Counted from the stretch's first letter, positions 1 through 12,059 are shown. The stretch is 64,000 bases of DNA from Cryptomeria japonica (GCF_030272615.1 NC_081407.1:153965048-154029047); one strand, 5' to 3'. Notes: generated from the sequence alone by a model not told the origin. Numbers and translations are program-made.

Positions 1-700
1 TCTCATTTTCTCTCATAATCTTATAAGCTGCAAAAATGCAAGAGCTAGAAACAAAATTCTGTCAGTTTGATTGAGTTACCTTGTAACCGATGACCATGCT
101 ACCGAATCTGATGTCTTTGTTGGTGATAGTGCTGATTCTCATAGGTCACCTGTCAGATGTTGCGCCAGTGATATTTTCGATATGATCATTAGAAACCTTT
201 TTATTCGAACGCTACCCAACCTATGGTAAACTAGTGATTGCCCTGATGGCCTCCTTTGTTATCATATAAGGTCTATCTAGCCAGATAAACTCTCCATGCA
301 CTCTGATCAAAACATACCTAATGATTTCATCTTCAAATTCTAGAATGCTGGTAAATCCTAAATCCTCAATGTTTTTGAACTTAGGTTTAATCTTTCCAGA
401 ATCTCTCATTAGCTCACTCGTGTACATGCTCTTGATATCAGATGTTCCCAAATCCTCAATATGACAATGGATGTAGGCTCTTACATCTTCGACATACACA
501 AATCCATCCGAGACATGAGAAAAAGTGCCAACCAAATCATCCAGGGTAGCCACATGCGGATACCATTTGAAAGTTAGCCTGGGATGGTCCTTGACCTCAA
601 CTACAGTTGGGTTTGTAACAAAGATAGATACAGATGATGATCCTAATTCCATGATTAAAGATAAATACCTATGAATCGATCTTAGTTTGAAATCATTCAA
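1..700 (-). pseudogene. ORF2 of element Z3 (N-terminal part, unknown function)
   Basis: The open stretch is 221-700. The likeliest start is the internal ATG at 652 (MELGSSS...), which lines up with the start of the Z1 ORF2 (MASASHTSS...). Shared blocks with Z1 are IEDLG about 75 residues in, RVHG about 110 residues in, and, after in-frame stops below 221, MVIGY followed by a block ending AAYKI (AAYQM in Z1). The homology therefore continues to the window edge and the gene is broken by a stop near 220. No known domain, signal peptide or membrane segment is recognised. A telo-box and TATA-like motif lie 150-180 bp upstream, so it may have its own promoter. The coding assignment is supported by conservation between two diverged elements; the function is unknown. 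Confidence 0.6.
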
Positions 701-794
701 GAAGATATCCGATCACACTGAATCACCTTTAATCGCTCTGAATCACTCTTAATCGCTTCTGAATGCAAGGTGATGAATAATGAAGTAGATTCAA

Positions 795-827
795 CCTTTT
801 ATCCTCAAAGAAAAAGAAAAACCCTAA
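795..827 (-). promoter_or_regulatory. Putative internal promoter of Z3 ORF2
   Basis: On the minus strand a telo-box (TTAGGGTTT, bases 819-827) is followed by a TATA-like GATAAAAGG (795-803), about 145 bp before the ATG at 652. The same order, telo-box then TATAAAAG, precedes ORF2 of Z1. Telo-boxes next to TATA boxes are known in plant promoters; promoter function here is inferred. Confidence 0.4.
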
Positions 828-1074
828 TCTTTCATTGACATTAATGACTTTCGATGAAAGATACTAGATCTTGATAAAACATCTCCATGCTGGATAAGCA
901 TCTTCAATGTCTGGAACATCTTCCAGAACCTCTTCCTAGGGCATATGCAATATCTTCATGAATTTTGCCTCTCCTTAAGGCATATGCTTTAGTTACCGAT
1001 TGAGCTTCTTGTCGATGTAGGAGCAACCTCTTTTGCTGGATAAGTAACTGGTGCATTCTCATATGCAAATTATT

Positions 1075-2067
1075 CTCCAGTCTTCCTAACCCATCTCTGG
1101 GTATGATCTTGCCAGATTTCATTAACCTTTTATTTCCCTTTCTCATTTGATCCTCCATTACCAACCAGTAGATTTATCCTTCTACAAAACTTAGCAATAT
1201 GCCCAACCTTATTACATGCATAACATGTAACATTGTTCTTTTGAATTGCTTTGCTAAAACTGGTGAAATTTCTTGACCTGCACTGATTAGCCATATGTCC
1301 AAATTTTCCACATGCATAGCATTTGCATTTAGAACATTGATCGGGAGAAGAATCAGGGTTCTGATTTGCTTTGTTTCTACATTACCTAACGATGTGACCA
1401 AATTTATTACAAACAAAACATCTACGATTAAATTTATAAGCATTAAACTGCCTTACCGGTGCCTTATGGTTTCGATCTTTATTAACAGTACCAGAACTCT
1501 ATCCTTGTTCAAATCCAAGTCCACTAGAATCTCCATTCTGCCTTTGTCTCTTCAATAACTCATCTAGCTATGCTGAACTAATCTTGAATTTTTCTTTATA
1601 ATCACTTGCAATAGTCATATCTTCTCTTTGAATTATCATTTGTCTCTCAAGATTTGTTCATTACTTTGGGATTGTACTAAATCAGCTCCCAACATATCAT
1701 TCTCATGAACCAACCTACCACATTCTTCAAATTTGTTCTTCATGGATACAACAATATTTTCTTCTTTTTTCTTCTGGTCCTCAATCTCTTTAGACATTCT
1801 CATAGTTATGGCTTGCATTTCATTTTTCATGACCATGTTCTCCTGACTTAGCTTTTGACATTGTTCCTTAAGTGCATCTTTCTCTTCATCATCTCAATTT
1901 TGCAAAAGTTCCTTCCTCCTAGCTTGAACAGATGACAACCTCTCCTATAGGACAAGAATGAATTCCTTAGCAAAATTCAATTCATCTCATAGCTTTAAGT
2001 TCTTCATCCTTTCAGCATCATAATCTTCAAGTGCCATCTCAAGTTGCTTTTCCAAACCCGTATCCAT
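1075..2067 (-). pseudogene. gag-like protein of element Z3 (coiled coil plus three CCHC zinc knuckles)
   Basis: Starting at the ATG at 2067, about 55 bp after the primer site, the frame encodes a Lys/Glu/Gln-rich coiled coil (about 2067-1560). It is followed by three CX2CX4HX4C zinc knuckles at about 1379-1420 (CFVCNKFGH, with a stop just before the last Cys), 1282-1323 (CYACGKFGHMANQC) and 1188-1229 (CYACNKVGHIAKFC). Zinc knuckles of this type bind RNA in the nucleocapsid part of Gag. Several in-frame stops interrupt the coiled coil and the region after the knuckles, so this copy is dead. The build matches the Z1 gag (15293-16568). No capsid-like domain is obvious. Confidence 0.7.
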
Positions 2068-2120
2068 GGATTTTGGATTCAGGATCTCCCTCAATCTGTT
2101 AAACTTCCTCCGAGGCACAA

Positions 2121-2132
2121 GACTCTGATACC
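2121..2132 (-). other. Primer binding site (initiator Met tRNA type) of Z3
   Basis: On the minus strand TGGTATCAGAGT, 11/12 identical to the standard plant site TGGTATCAGAGC, sits 2 bp inside the LTR end at 2135. It sets the orientation and start of the element body. Confidence 0.85.
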
Positions 2133-2134
2133 AA

Positions 2135-3072
2135 TTGTTGGAATCCAATAACATTGAGGGGGGGGGTGAATTAGTGTTATACCAGAACTATCAATTTTAG
2201 CCTTATTAAACCATGCATACACCAACCGGTATACCGATACATACATAATTGAAAGAAGTAAAGCAACCAATAAGCCAATCACATAAATGAACACCATAAC
2301 ATACATAATTATATGTGGTAAACCTCAAAGAGGAAAAACCATGATGGGATTTGTGACCCACAATATGAATCCACTAGCCATATGAAGAGATATTACAAAA
2401 TATAGGGGCCTGCACTTGCAGGAAGGCTTACAACCTAAAGCACATTGCTCAATAACAAAAGGAGCCTCACTGACTACATATAAATCTAGACTACAATCCA
2501 AAGAAATGATTGAACTACAAAGATAGTATCTTCTATGCCTGAATACAGTTCCAGTTAAGCTCTGTTTGTTCCGGTCTGAAAACCTAAACCCTTTACTGGA
2601 ATAACCCTTTACAATAATATCCTCACATACATAATCTCTCTTATATATTTTGTATCACTTAACATCCATATTCGCATCCATTACATTATTTCCTTCCCAA
2701 TTACATATTCATGTGATGATATCAAAATGATCTAACCAACTGACCTATATACCCTATACAATTTATCATGCCTTATGTCGACTTACAAAGATAATTACAA
2801 TATCAATATACATGTTGGCTAGATAACATAAACACATGAATATCAAAAACAATTGCTGATGCTAGATCCAAAATATGTTGGCTTCCAATACCGATAACCT
2901 TATTCTAAACCATGTCGGCTTGCATTGCCGGTAACAAAATAAATCCTTCCATCCTGCTGGTGAAGTGTCTGTCAGTACACAACTAACCCAAAACATGAAG
3001 CCTGAATAAGATATCATGTTACCATCAATGACAACATAGTGAAACCAACAAATTGAGTGTCAATTGCCAACA
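2135..3072 (-). repeat. LTR of Z3 (938 bp), directly abutting copia B1
   Basis: TG..CA ends; on the minus strand it starts TGTTGGCAATTG and ends GGATTCCAACA next to the primer site. A C-run (plus strand GAGGGGGGGGG near 2155) and the conserved hairpin (2344-2361) are present. The pol reading frame of B1 stops only 63 bp away at 3136, so this LTR may also act as the 3' LTR of B1. Its sequence, however, does not match the B1 5' LTR starting at 7270. Confidence 0.75.
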
Positions 3073-3135
3073 CTCTCATCAATCCATAGTGAAAGATCTT
3101 CAATAAGTCTACTAGATTGATGCATCAACAACATC

Positions 3136-4700
3136 TTAATTGACCTTAGGTAGGGGTATAACCCCTAATTTTCCTCTGAGATATTCAAAGGTATCCTTAG
3201 GCAATGGCTTAGTGAATATGTCTACTAACTGCTTGTTACTTGACACATGTTCCATCCTAACTTGCTTTTCCTGCACCCTTTCTCTCAGAAAATGATACTT
3301 CAATTCAATGTCTTTAGTCCTAGCATGCAATACTGGATTCTTAGAAATGTTTATAGCACTTGTGTTATTACAATGTATGACTACTGGTTCTGTCATTGTC
3401 TCCTTGAATCCTTCCAAGAAATGTCTCATCCATATAGGTTGTGTACAATTCATGGATGCAACTACATACTCTGCTTCTACTGTAGATTGTGAAATACAAC
3501 TTTGTTTCTTACTGGTCCAAGATACTAGTCTTCCTCCTAGAAATAATGCACCATCGGTTGTGCTCTTCCAGTCATCTAAATTTCCTGCTCAATCAACATC
3601 AGTGAATACCTATAAAGAGAAATTCATTTGTATGGATACCATAATCCATAATCTATAGTCCCTCTAAGATATCTGAAGATTCTTTTCACTGCCACCATGT
3701 GAGTCTCTTTAGGACTCTTCTAAAATCTAGCTACAATACCAACCACATGAGCAATATCCGGTCTTCTATGAACAACATAGTGCAATTTTCCAATCATAGA
3801 TCTGTACTTAGTTTCATCCATTGGATTTGAATCATCTTCCTTTGACAATCTGCAACCTGTAACCATAGGGGTTCCAACTGGTTCTGAATTTTCCATCCCA
3901 AATGTTTTTAAGACCTCCTTCACATACTTAGACTGACTGATAAAGATGCTAACTTCCATCTGCTGAACCTGCAAACAAATGAAAAACTTAATCTAACCTA
4001 TCAAAGACATCTCTAACTCTTTCTTCATTTCTTCTGCAAAATTTAGATACATGTCATCATCTCCTCCAAATATGATATCATCAACAAATTCTTATGCAAT
4101 TAACAACTTGTCTCCTTCAGTCTTCAAGTAGATATTGCTGTCCTCACTAGTTCTCTGAAATCCAATCCTTATCAGATGTGAATGGAGTCTCTCATACCAA
4201 GCCCTTGGTTCTTGCTTTAGTCTATACAAAGATTTATGCAGTTTGCATACCATATCCTTGTCTTCTATCAATGTAAACCCATCCGGTTGTTCAATATAAA
4301 CTTCTTCTTCTAGAATCCCATTCAAGAATGCAGACTTTATATCCATTTAATAAACTTTGAATCCTTTAAAAGATGCAAATGCAAGTAACATCCCAACTCC
4401 TTCAAGTCTATCAACCAGTGCAAAGGTTTCCACATAATCTTCACCTTCTTCCTATGCATACCCTTTGCAAACTAGTCTAGCCTTGTTTCTAACCACTTCA
4501 CCATCTTCATTCACTTTATTTTTTAAATACCCACTTAGTACCAATCACATTTTTATCTGTTGGTCTGGGAACAAGTGACCAAGTGTTGTTCTTCTCAATT
4601 TGATCAAGCTCTTCCTCCATAGCCTTTATCCAATCATCATCCTTAAGAGCTTCTCTTAATGTCTTCAGTTCAACTATGGAAACCAGGCATGCACTTTCTC
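3136..4700 (-). pseudogene. Copia B1 reverse transcriptase and RNase H
   Basis: Minus-strand pieces in order: reverse transcriptase start DIKSAFLNG (4092-4346), continuing through LHKSLYRLKQEPRAWY; the catalytic FVDDIIFGG around 4080; the connecting region with SKYVKEVLKTFGM and a KYRSMIGKL block (3720-3974); and the C-terminal RNase H with the NNTSAINISKNPVLHARTKDIE segment (3136-3453). The reading frame ends 63 bp before the LTR at 3072. Stops and frame changes separate the pieces, so the copy is inactive. The family role is synthesis of element cDNA in virus-like particles in the cytoplasm. Confidence 0.9.
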
Positions 4701-4746
4701 TGATTTTTCTCCTTGTTTGTAGTCTAGCATTGTTGTCACCAATTAT

Positions 4747-6359
4747 CTAATCTGCAGAGTGATTCAACTTCACATATCTAGGTATAACCGGTTCTGATAT
4801 AGACGTTTCTCCTTGTTCTTCTTCATTTTTATCTTCATCTTCTACCGGTTGAGCAGTATCCTCCACAATGTTCTTCTTAACATCAATCTGAATCTCCGGT
4901 TCAATGATCACAATATTTTGTTCATCAACTGCATCAGACTTGCTGGTTTCATCAGATTTATCAGAGTATTCATCAACTTTTACATTGATGCTTTCCACAA
5001 TCTTCTTTGTTCTTTTATTGAAACACTTGAATTCTTTGGTCTTGGTTGAGTAACCAAGGAATATTCCTTCATCACTCTTTGGATCAAACTTACCAATATA
5101 ATCTTCTCTCTTTATGTAGCACCTACTGACAAAGACTTTGAAATAAATGAAATTAGGTGTATGACCATGCCATAATTCGTAAGGTGTTTTATCATTACCT
5201 TTCTTAACCAATACCTGATTCATAGTGTAAACTGTAGTGACAACCTCTCTCCAAAATATCTTAGGTACATCTCCTTGAATCAACATTATTCTAGTAGCTG
5301 CAACAATGGTCTGATTCCACCTTTATGCAATTCCATTCTACTGTGGTGTCCTTGGTGCAGATAGTTGTTTCTTTATTCCATGTTCATCATAATATTTCAT
5401 AAATTATACTGATTCGAATTCTCCACCCCGGTCAGATCTCAGGCACTTAATATTCTTACCAGTTTCTTTCTCCACTAAGGCTTTGAATGCCTTAAACTTG
5501 CTGAAATCTTTTGACTTCTTCTTCAAGAATGTAACGCACATCATTCTTGAGTAATCATTAGTAAATAACATGAAATACATGTCACCTTGAAAACTTCTAG
5601 TCCTTATAGGACCACATAAGTCAATGTGTACCAAATCTAAGATATTCTCAAAAGAAAATGATTTGCTCTTAAAAGAAGGTGTAGTCATCTTACCCAACTG
5701 ACATTCTTTACATATCACATTGTCTGGTTTGACAAGTTGTGGCATACCTCTAACCATATTTGACGTGCTGACTTAACCACATTATCAAAATTTACATGAC
5801 AAAATGTTCTATGCCATTTCTAATTGTCTTCAACCTTAGCAACCAAACAAATTTTAACATTAGTATTCAAATGGAATAAGTTACCTTTAGTCTATTTATC
5901 AATAGCAATCAGTTCTCCTTTGCATCCTAAAATCTTGCACACTCCATTCTTAAACTCAAGATGATAACCTTTATCATTCAAATGACCAACACTCAACAAG
6001 TTATGCTTTAAACCTTCATCCCAATATACATCATCAACATTACTTTACCATTTAGAGAAATAGACTCTTTACCTTTTACCAAGCATGGTAAATTATTACC
6101 AAATCTTACTACTCCATCATCAAATTCTTCAAGGGAAATGAATTTGTTCTTGTCACCAATCATGTGGTGTGAGCAACCACTATCGATAACCCACTCATCA
6201 CTATTGTCAATATGAGATACTAAAGCCTTCTTATAAGATATATCTTCCTTTACAACTACAAAAACAATCTCCTTATTATCTCCATCCTCAGATTCTTCAT
6301 CGGTAACTCCTTCATCAACTGCAACATAACACTATTTCTTTTCTTTTCCTTTATACCTT
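4747..6359 (-). pseudogene. Copia B1 protease, GAG-pre-integrase and integrase
   Basis: Around 6200-6140 is the aspartic protease motif WVIDSGCSHHM. The GAG-pre-integrase zinc-binding segment ending VICKECQLGKM (5757-5690) leads into the integrase core, with HIDLCGPI and LRSDRGGEF supplying two catalytic aspartates (5404-5660). After a frame break the integrase C-terminal half (4747-5286) has TPYELWHGHTPN and the GIFLGYS block, then a Glu/Asp-rich linker towards the reverse transcriptase. Many stops between 5404 and 6150 show decay. The domain order places the element in Ty1/copia. Confidence 0.88.
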
Positions 6360-7225
6360 CTAAAATTTTCCTTTTGATCACTGTTAGGACAATTTGCATA
6401 AATATGTCCTATTTTGTTACAAGAGAAACATTTTGTACTTACCAGTGCCTCTAGGGAGTCCCTTAGCCAATAGAGCTTCAAATTCCATTAGGTTACTTTC
6501 ATCATCCATTACTTCATTGCCATGATGACTTGACCTATGCACATCCTTTCATTTTCTTACCGGTGCATTAGATAGAGATGCTTTGAAGGAAGATTATTCC
6601 TTAGGAACACTATTATCAAATCTATTTAACTCAAAAGAAGTAAGCCTACCAATCAAAGAATCAACTATTTCTTTATCTTTACTAACTGACCTCAGTTCTT
6701 GAATAGCAGATACTCTAATAGCATAAGCAGGTAATAAGGTTCTTAGCATTTTACTCACCACTGTATCTTCTATAATAGTTCCACCAACACTTTTGATTCC
6801 ACTAACAACCTCTTTTATCCTCTGTCCATATTGTGTGATGTTGTCTCCTTCCATCATCTTCATGTCATCAAACTTGCCTCTAAGACTTTCCTCTTTTGCT
6901 TTTTGAACATGCTCATCTCCACCATAGATTAACTTCAATTTCTCCCATACTTCATAGGCAATTTCTAAACCATGGACATCAATATACTCTAAATCAAAAA
7001 GTGTACATATAATGGCTTCCAAAGCTTGAATGTTCTCCTGCTGCTCTTTAAGCTGATTTGGAGTTAGAGTACCGGTAGGAGTTGTGTACTTATTTTCAAC
7101 ATGCACCAAAATTGTGCCCCCATTCCTTTGATGTAAATCTTCATTCTTTCACTCCATATTTTATAGTTATCCTTTGTAAACTTAGGGCCCTCCTTCTTCA
7201 TCATCTTTAGATCTTTTTCTCAAGC
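6360..7225 (-). pseudogene. Copia B1 gag
   Basis: The N-terminal part (about 7225-7110, in another frame from the rest) reads like the usual copia gag start, with an NYKIWSERMKIYIKGMG segment. The longest open stretch (6594-7109, 171 codons) is the UBN2-type gag domain, with EVWEKLKLIYGG and a central YGQRIKEVV segment. A CCHC zinc knuckle (CFSCNKIGHIYANC) lies near 6440-6395. Frame changes split the three parts. Confidence 0.85.
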
Positions 7226-7255
7226 GATTAAGCTTCTGCATAAAGAGGACCTAAT

Positions 7256-7267
7256 GCTCTGATACCA
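7256..7267 (-). other. Primer binding site of copia B1
   Basis: An exact TGGTATCAGAGC on the minus strand, 2 bp from the LTR end at 7270. It is complementary to the 3' end of plant initiator Met tRNA. Confidence 0.9.
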
Positions 7268-7269
7268 AT

Positions 7270-7412
7270 TGTTATTGTGAGGATCTGGTAACTACTGAGA
7301 GGGGGAATGAGTTAGTGTTCAAACAAATTTTGCAAAACTTCTCATACACTTCAAAAACCAGTATCGGTAGCTGATCAAACAACCTTCAAACCAGATTTAC
7401 CAAACTATTACC
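7270..7412 (-). repeat. B1 5' LTR, first piece
   Basis: Begins at the primer-site-proximal end (plus TGTTATTGTGAGG, with the G-rich block GAGAGGGGGAATGAGTTAGTG typical of copia LTR ends) and stops at the S1 insertion, where TTACC is duplicated at 7408-7412 and 8552-8556. Confidence 0.75.
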
Positions 7413-8551
7413 TGTTAGGCCCAATATGGAAAGCTAATGTACTGAGAGGGGAGGGGTGAATCAGTACTTCAAAACATTTCTTCAACAATATCTTTACTGT
7501 TATGCATAAACCAAATAGTGTAGTAACATAATATAAAACTAAAACAAATAGATAACAATCATACATGATTCACTCCATAACACATATATTTTGGTTATGC
7601 AGAAACTCTTGGTTAGAGAGAAAAACTGCGGTGGGGATGGCACCCACAACTTCACTACTGCAATAATAAAGGGTGCTTGATTAGAGCTACATGTTTAGCT
7701 ATTTGTGATAGCTTACCCTATTAGGAGTAACAAGATCTGTTAGATCTACCTTGCTAAAGGATTTTACAACACTTCATCTAAATGCTGCACCTAGTTAGAG
7801 GCTTTACAATTTATAGACTTGATTAGAGTCTTTTACCCTGTTAAAGGTTTCTCTTTCAATTTCACAATATTACAATAAAATCATTACAAATATCTACAAC
7901 TTTACATCTGAAATGTTATAGCAGATTCTATGTGCTCAGAATAGATTACCTTGCTTATAGCATACCTCGGTAACCCATATAGTAACTCGGTAAACCCTTA
8001 TGTTTACTCTGTTCTTTGACTGTTCTCTAAAAACCTTCTCGGTGACCTCTGTGTCTCTGTAACAGTCTTCTTACACTCATGCACACACCTTTAACTCTTA
8101 ACTCATGCTTGGTAAATAGATCTCTTATGACGATGATCCAATTCATTGCTTCGATCTTACAAACACGATTTATTGAATGAATAATCATGTAAAATATTTC
8201 ATTGGTTAGATAACCTCAAAATCATACACAATCTTTAAGTGTAATTTCCAATGTGATAATGGTTAGATATGCCTCGATCTTGTAACACATTTTCATATGC
8301 ATGTCCAGGTTCAATGAATCTAGTAATACGTTTCACTCAGTGTAAATCAACTCGGTGTGTCATCTTTGTTTCTCGGTAGACATGAAATGATACTCAGTAG
8401 ACAGCTCGGTGTATACTGCATTCTGTGATTGCTTTCTTCTGTAACCGAGTAGACTGTACATACCGACTAAATATTTCGGTAATAGATAACCAACTAGAGT
8501 ATATAGTATAACTTTGACATAAAACTAATGGCAATCTGATAAGTAGTAACA
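7413..8551 (-). mobile_element. Solo LTR S1 (1,139 bp) with TTACC target duplication
   Basis: Starts TGTTAGGCCC and ends AGTAGTAACA, flanked on both sides by TTACC. The GAGAGGGGAGGGGTGAATCAG block near its left end and the hairpin at 7631-7647 place it among the copia-type LTRs on the minus strand. There is no body, so it is probably left from LTR-LTR recombination. Confidence 0.85.
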
Positions 8552-8556
8552 TTACC

Positions 8557-9546
8557 GGTAGCTACTTAAGTGTTCATCATTAAGAAAACATAGTAAAGAC
8601 ATCAAATGAATAACTCAACAATCCATCCACATTATGAACACAAATATTTTTCACTTAGAAACCCAAATGGGAAAAACCACGGTGGGGATTGACACCCACA
8701 AAATATTTGCACTCTTTTGGAATGCGCCTGGTTAGGATTTTTACAATGTATGCGGTTAAGAGAGGACCCTATTAGGAGTCACCTGGTGAAGGGATTTCAA
8801 CCTTAGCTCTATTAGGAGCTCTACCCTATTAGGAGTAACCTTCTTGGAGGATTTTAAATTCAAACTAATGAGCCACCCAGTGAAGGGATTTACAAATAAG
8901 ACCTGTTAAAGTCTACCCAGTTAAGGGATTTCAAACTGCTACAACTGTTAGGAAACAATAGGTAAATGATCTAGTCTCAACACTTCCTTTCTTTCTATTA
9001 TAGATCCTTCTCATCTCAATTCCGCTTCTCACATGTAGACTCTTCTATCTGGTTTGACACACTCTTCTTCTCAAAATCATCGACAAAAAACTCTTCTCAA
9101 ACTAGACCTAAATACACTTTACAATTAGGTCAGTTACTTAACCCTAACCAAATTCAAAATACATTGAATTTACATCAACTATGATAAAACAGTCCACCAA
9201 AATACATTACAGACCATTACAACAAATTCCTAGACAATTTACACCATTGAATGATCACTGCACATCACCGCACATCGATTTGATATGCAATTAAACCCTT
9301 GTCACATTCTACTAAGCATTTCATTGTTGCCCAAGAAATACGATCCTTGTACAAGCTCAATCACCTTCTTATCACTTCATATAGATTCTGACACATCATC
9401 ACTAACTTATGAACATGATAAGATTCATCGCCAAACCATAAATAATTACTAGTCAAAGATCTGTCACCGGTATACATTCTTCTTCATAGAGTTTATGACA
9501 GTCAATCATAACTCACTCAATATGTCAAATCTACTGATGTGGTTCC
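8557..9546 (-). repeat. B1 5' LTR, second piece
   Basis: Continues the B1 LTR after S1, with the conserved GGAAAAACCACGGTGGG region at 8671-8687 and a hairpin at 8682-8699. It ends at GTTCC (9542-9546), the target duplication of G1. No gene is seen. Confidence 0.7.
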
Positions 9547-9572
9547 TGTAGACACCTAAAATTGTCATGTCT

Positions 9573-9805
9573 AATTAAATAAATATCTTTATTTATTTAA
9601 TTATTTAAGCCTAATTCTTCTATTAATTAAATAAATCTTTATTTATTTAATTTTTTTCCCCCTCTTCTAGCCTTATTTCTCATTTAAATAAATACATTTA
9701 TTTATTTAAATTATCCTTTTCCTAAATTAAATAAATATTTTATTTATTTAATTGATCCCACTTCCTCTATTAATTAATTAAATCTTTATTTATTTAATTA
9801 ATTCA
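9573..9805. repeat. Array of five AT-rich palindromes in the G1 LTR
   Basis: Five units of the type AATTAAATAAAT-spacer-ATTTATTTAATT at about 9573-9602, 9620-9650, 9684-9712, 9724-9752 and 9769-9805, separated by unique pyrimidine-rich spacers. The same array is kept in the 3' LTR (25868-26110). Confidence 0.8.
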
Positions 9806-9965
9806 TTAGCCTTTTCCACCTATGACACATATCATTCATCTCTTAATTCCTACACTACCTACCCTCTCATTATTTTCTTATTTCTTTTACCTACCCTCTA
9901 ATCCTAGCGGACCATTTATCTTTTACACCTCTCAATCTTATCCCTCCATTTCCTACAATGTCTTC

Positions 9966-9973
9966 TATATAAG
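9966..9973 (+). promoter_or_regulatory. TATA box of the G1 5' LTR
   Basis: TATATAAG is followed by a pyrimidine-rich start region (ACTTCTCTCATTATCAACC). The same box is in the 3' LTR at 26271-26278. It is a probable start of the G1 transcript. Confidence 0.6.
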
Positions 9974-10336
9974 AGGATACTTCTCTCATTATCAACCCTA
10001 ATAAGCTAATCATTCCAATCAGCTACCCAACTACGCTTTCAAACTTTCATATGTGATCAAGTCTACTTGCAACCACATTTCCGTTCTTTGTTGAGCTCTT
10101 GTGCACACATAAAATCTAAGAGCAAATATATCAAGCAAGATCAATGGAGATAAGAAGAATGGAGATCCAAACCCTATTGGACATGTGATGGTATAATCTT
10201 TGTGATTTCATTTAATTTGCATTATCTTAGGTAATATTCATATGTTATGGTGGATCTTTGTTGTTGTTAGGCTAGGGTTTTGTGGTTGAATTTATTTAGT
10301 CTTTCAATATTGTTGTTTCCATTTTTACCATAAATA

Positions 10337-12059
10337 TTTTGGCATGCCCTATGGGATTCTTGTCCCTTTTGCATTTAACATATTTTTTTGTAGATTTTGT
10401 GTTTTTGAAGTTGCAGATCTGACATTTTTGACAAACTTTCGACATTTCCGCATCTACGCATCTTGGAACCACATTTTTTCTTTTATGCCGTGTCTATGAC
10501 CTCCGTAATCGCATCTGTGTTTGATATTATTTTATCTTATTTTGTAGATTGTATGGTTGTGTCTCTATTTTCAAACTGCGTTTGTGCACCTTTCAGACAC
10601 GTCTGTGTTTGGGAGTTGCATCTGTGTTATCTAGGCGCGTCTGTGAAGGATTTAGGCATGTTTGTGATTTTTTGCTGCGTCTGCGTTAGGTTTAATCATG
10701 TCTGTGTTTCAGATCTTGCATTTTTTAGTTTTTTATTCAAGTTTTGAGGCTTTATTTCATCATTTGGATTTTAGATCTGGTTTATTTCGGGCTAACACCT
10801 TGTGATCTAGCTAACAAAATTGGTGCAGCTTGTCTTGGAAGAGAATCATCTTGTTGAAAGCCCCTATTTCACAAAGTCTTTTGGATCTAAAATTTACCTA
10901 ACTCGTTTGCTTGCAGGAAGGGGTAATCATTTGAAACAACCCAAACTACTAACAAATCTTTGTGGCAGGATCTTGACAAGGGTTTTCTTTTGATCTTTAT
11001 TTTGTGCCTTATTTTCATAGACTAGCAAACACTTCAATTGGTGCACTAAAATTGAACTAATTTCTTTTGTGTCATGAGCAATAGGCTCTTTTTGTTTAAT
11101 CTCTTGAGGGCTTGTCTCCCCATGCGGTCATTAGGACTACTAGTGAGGAGAGAATGACCCAAGTGGTAGCGAGGAAAACCCACCTCTTTCGAACCACTAT
11201 AAATAACTGTATCCATAGTGAAAGCCATGGGTAACATGTGCTGATTAGTTCATACCGACACTATGTCTCCCCATAAACCCATTTGATCAAATTTATTTGA
11301 TCAGTTGTATGGGGTAACCCCTATCAACTGGGAGCCTTCAGTATTTACAGAGCTGAAAGTGCCACATGTATGGCCACACGAGCAGATGCCCTTACTAGCA
11401 CCTTTTTGTTTTAGAAAGACAAAATCCTTCTAGTTGTTGGGGTAGGAGGTCGGACCTCTGGAGCGGCCCACACACATACGGTTCTTAGTAGAGATACAAA
11501 GTTTTCCATAGGGAGTTTTCATGGGGATTGATGCTTTGCTGCCCCACAGAAGTGAGTGCCGAGGGTGGAGCCAGTGGGGTCAAGCATCTAAGTATCCACT
11601 CTAAATAGTGTAGCCTCGAGGGAAACCCTATGTAGGATCAACAACTATTGTCCTAGACAACCATAATAATTGTGCTTGTCTTCTTAAAAACATTCAAACA
11701 TTCAAGATCAAACATCAAAACATTGTGTCTTTTGTGTCTTCAAGTGTATGGAAAACATTTTTACATCAAACAACACACTTTCTTTGAGTCACTTTGAGTC
11801 TAAACATTTACAAACATAGTCCTCATCAACATTGTGTCCTCTTGTCATGAAAAATAGTCAAAAATTTAGATTTGGTCACAACAACCAACTTCACAAATTG
11901 GAAAAACTTACAGTCCAACAAACAAGAGCAATCGGTTTCAGAATTCTTGAGCTTCCTAAGTTATTTCTCTAGATTTTCATCTAGCATTCAACATACCTTT
12001 GGGTCTCACAAAGTTCATCATTACTTTACACCTTACATTACATTCACATCTATCTAAAC
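10337..12059 (+). other. G1 untranslated leader
   Basis: The candidate primer site TTTGGCATGCCCTATGGGA follows the LTR immediately (from about 10337); the tRNA is not identified. At 10440-10700 a GT-rich stretch repeats the motif GCRTCTGTG many times. Around 11280-11310 TTTGATCAAATTTATTTGATCA can form a hairpin. No long reading frame is convincing; the small ones have no recognisable domain. Confidence 0.6.

Larger units (their letters stand above)
1..3072 (-). mobile_element. Element Z3, 5' part of a pol-less zinc-knuckle/ORF2 LTR element
   Basis: Read on the minus strand this is LTR (2135-3072), Met-type primer site (2121-2132), gag with coiled coil and zinc knuckles, then ORF2 running out of the window at base 1. 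There is no protease, integrase or reverse transcriptase between gag and ORF2, so the element appears non-autonomous. ORF2 is homologous to ORF2 of Z1 (17017 onward), although the LTRs of the two families differ. The 3' half lies outside the window. Confidence 0.75.
9547..10336 (+). repeat. G1 5' LTR (790 bp)
   Basis: Starts TGTAGACACC. It matches 25845-26641 almost throughout, including an array of AT-rich palindromes at 9573-9805, a TATA box and the terminal ATTTTTACCATAAATA (ATTTTTACCACAAACA in the 3' copy). The final CA has changed to TA in this copy. Confidence 0.9.

Noticed and set aside
1174-1443. 89-codon minus frame with Ile/Leu-rich, membrane-like sequence
   Set aside because: The neighbouring frame on the same strand encodes three zinc knuckles; this frame is its shadow.
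9573-9805. Palindrome array as a CRISPR array
   Set aside because: Units are AT-rich, unequal and lie in an LTR with a second copy in the 3' LTR; plant nuclear context, no cas genes.
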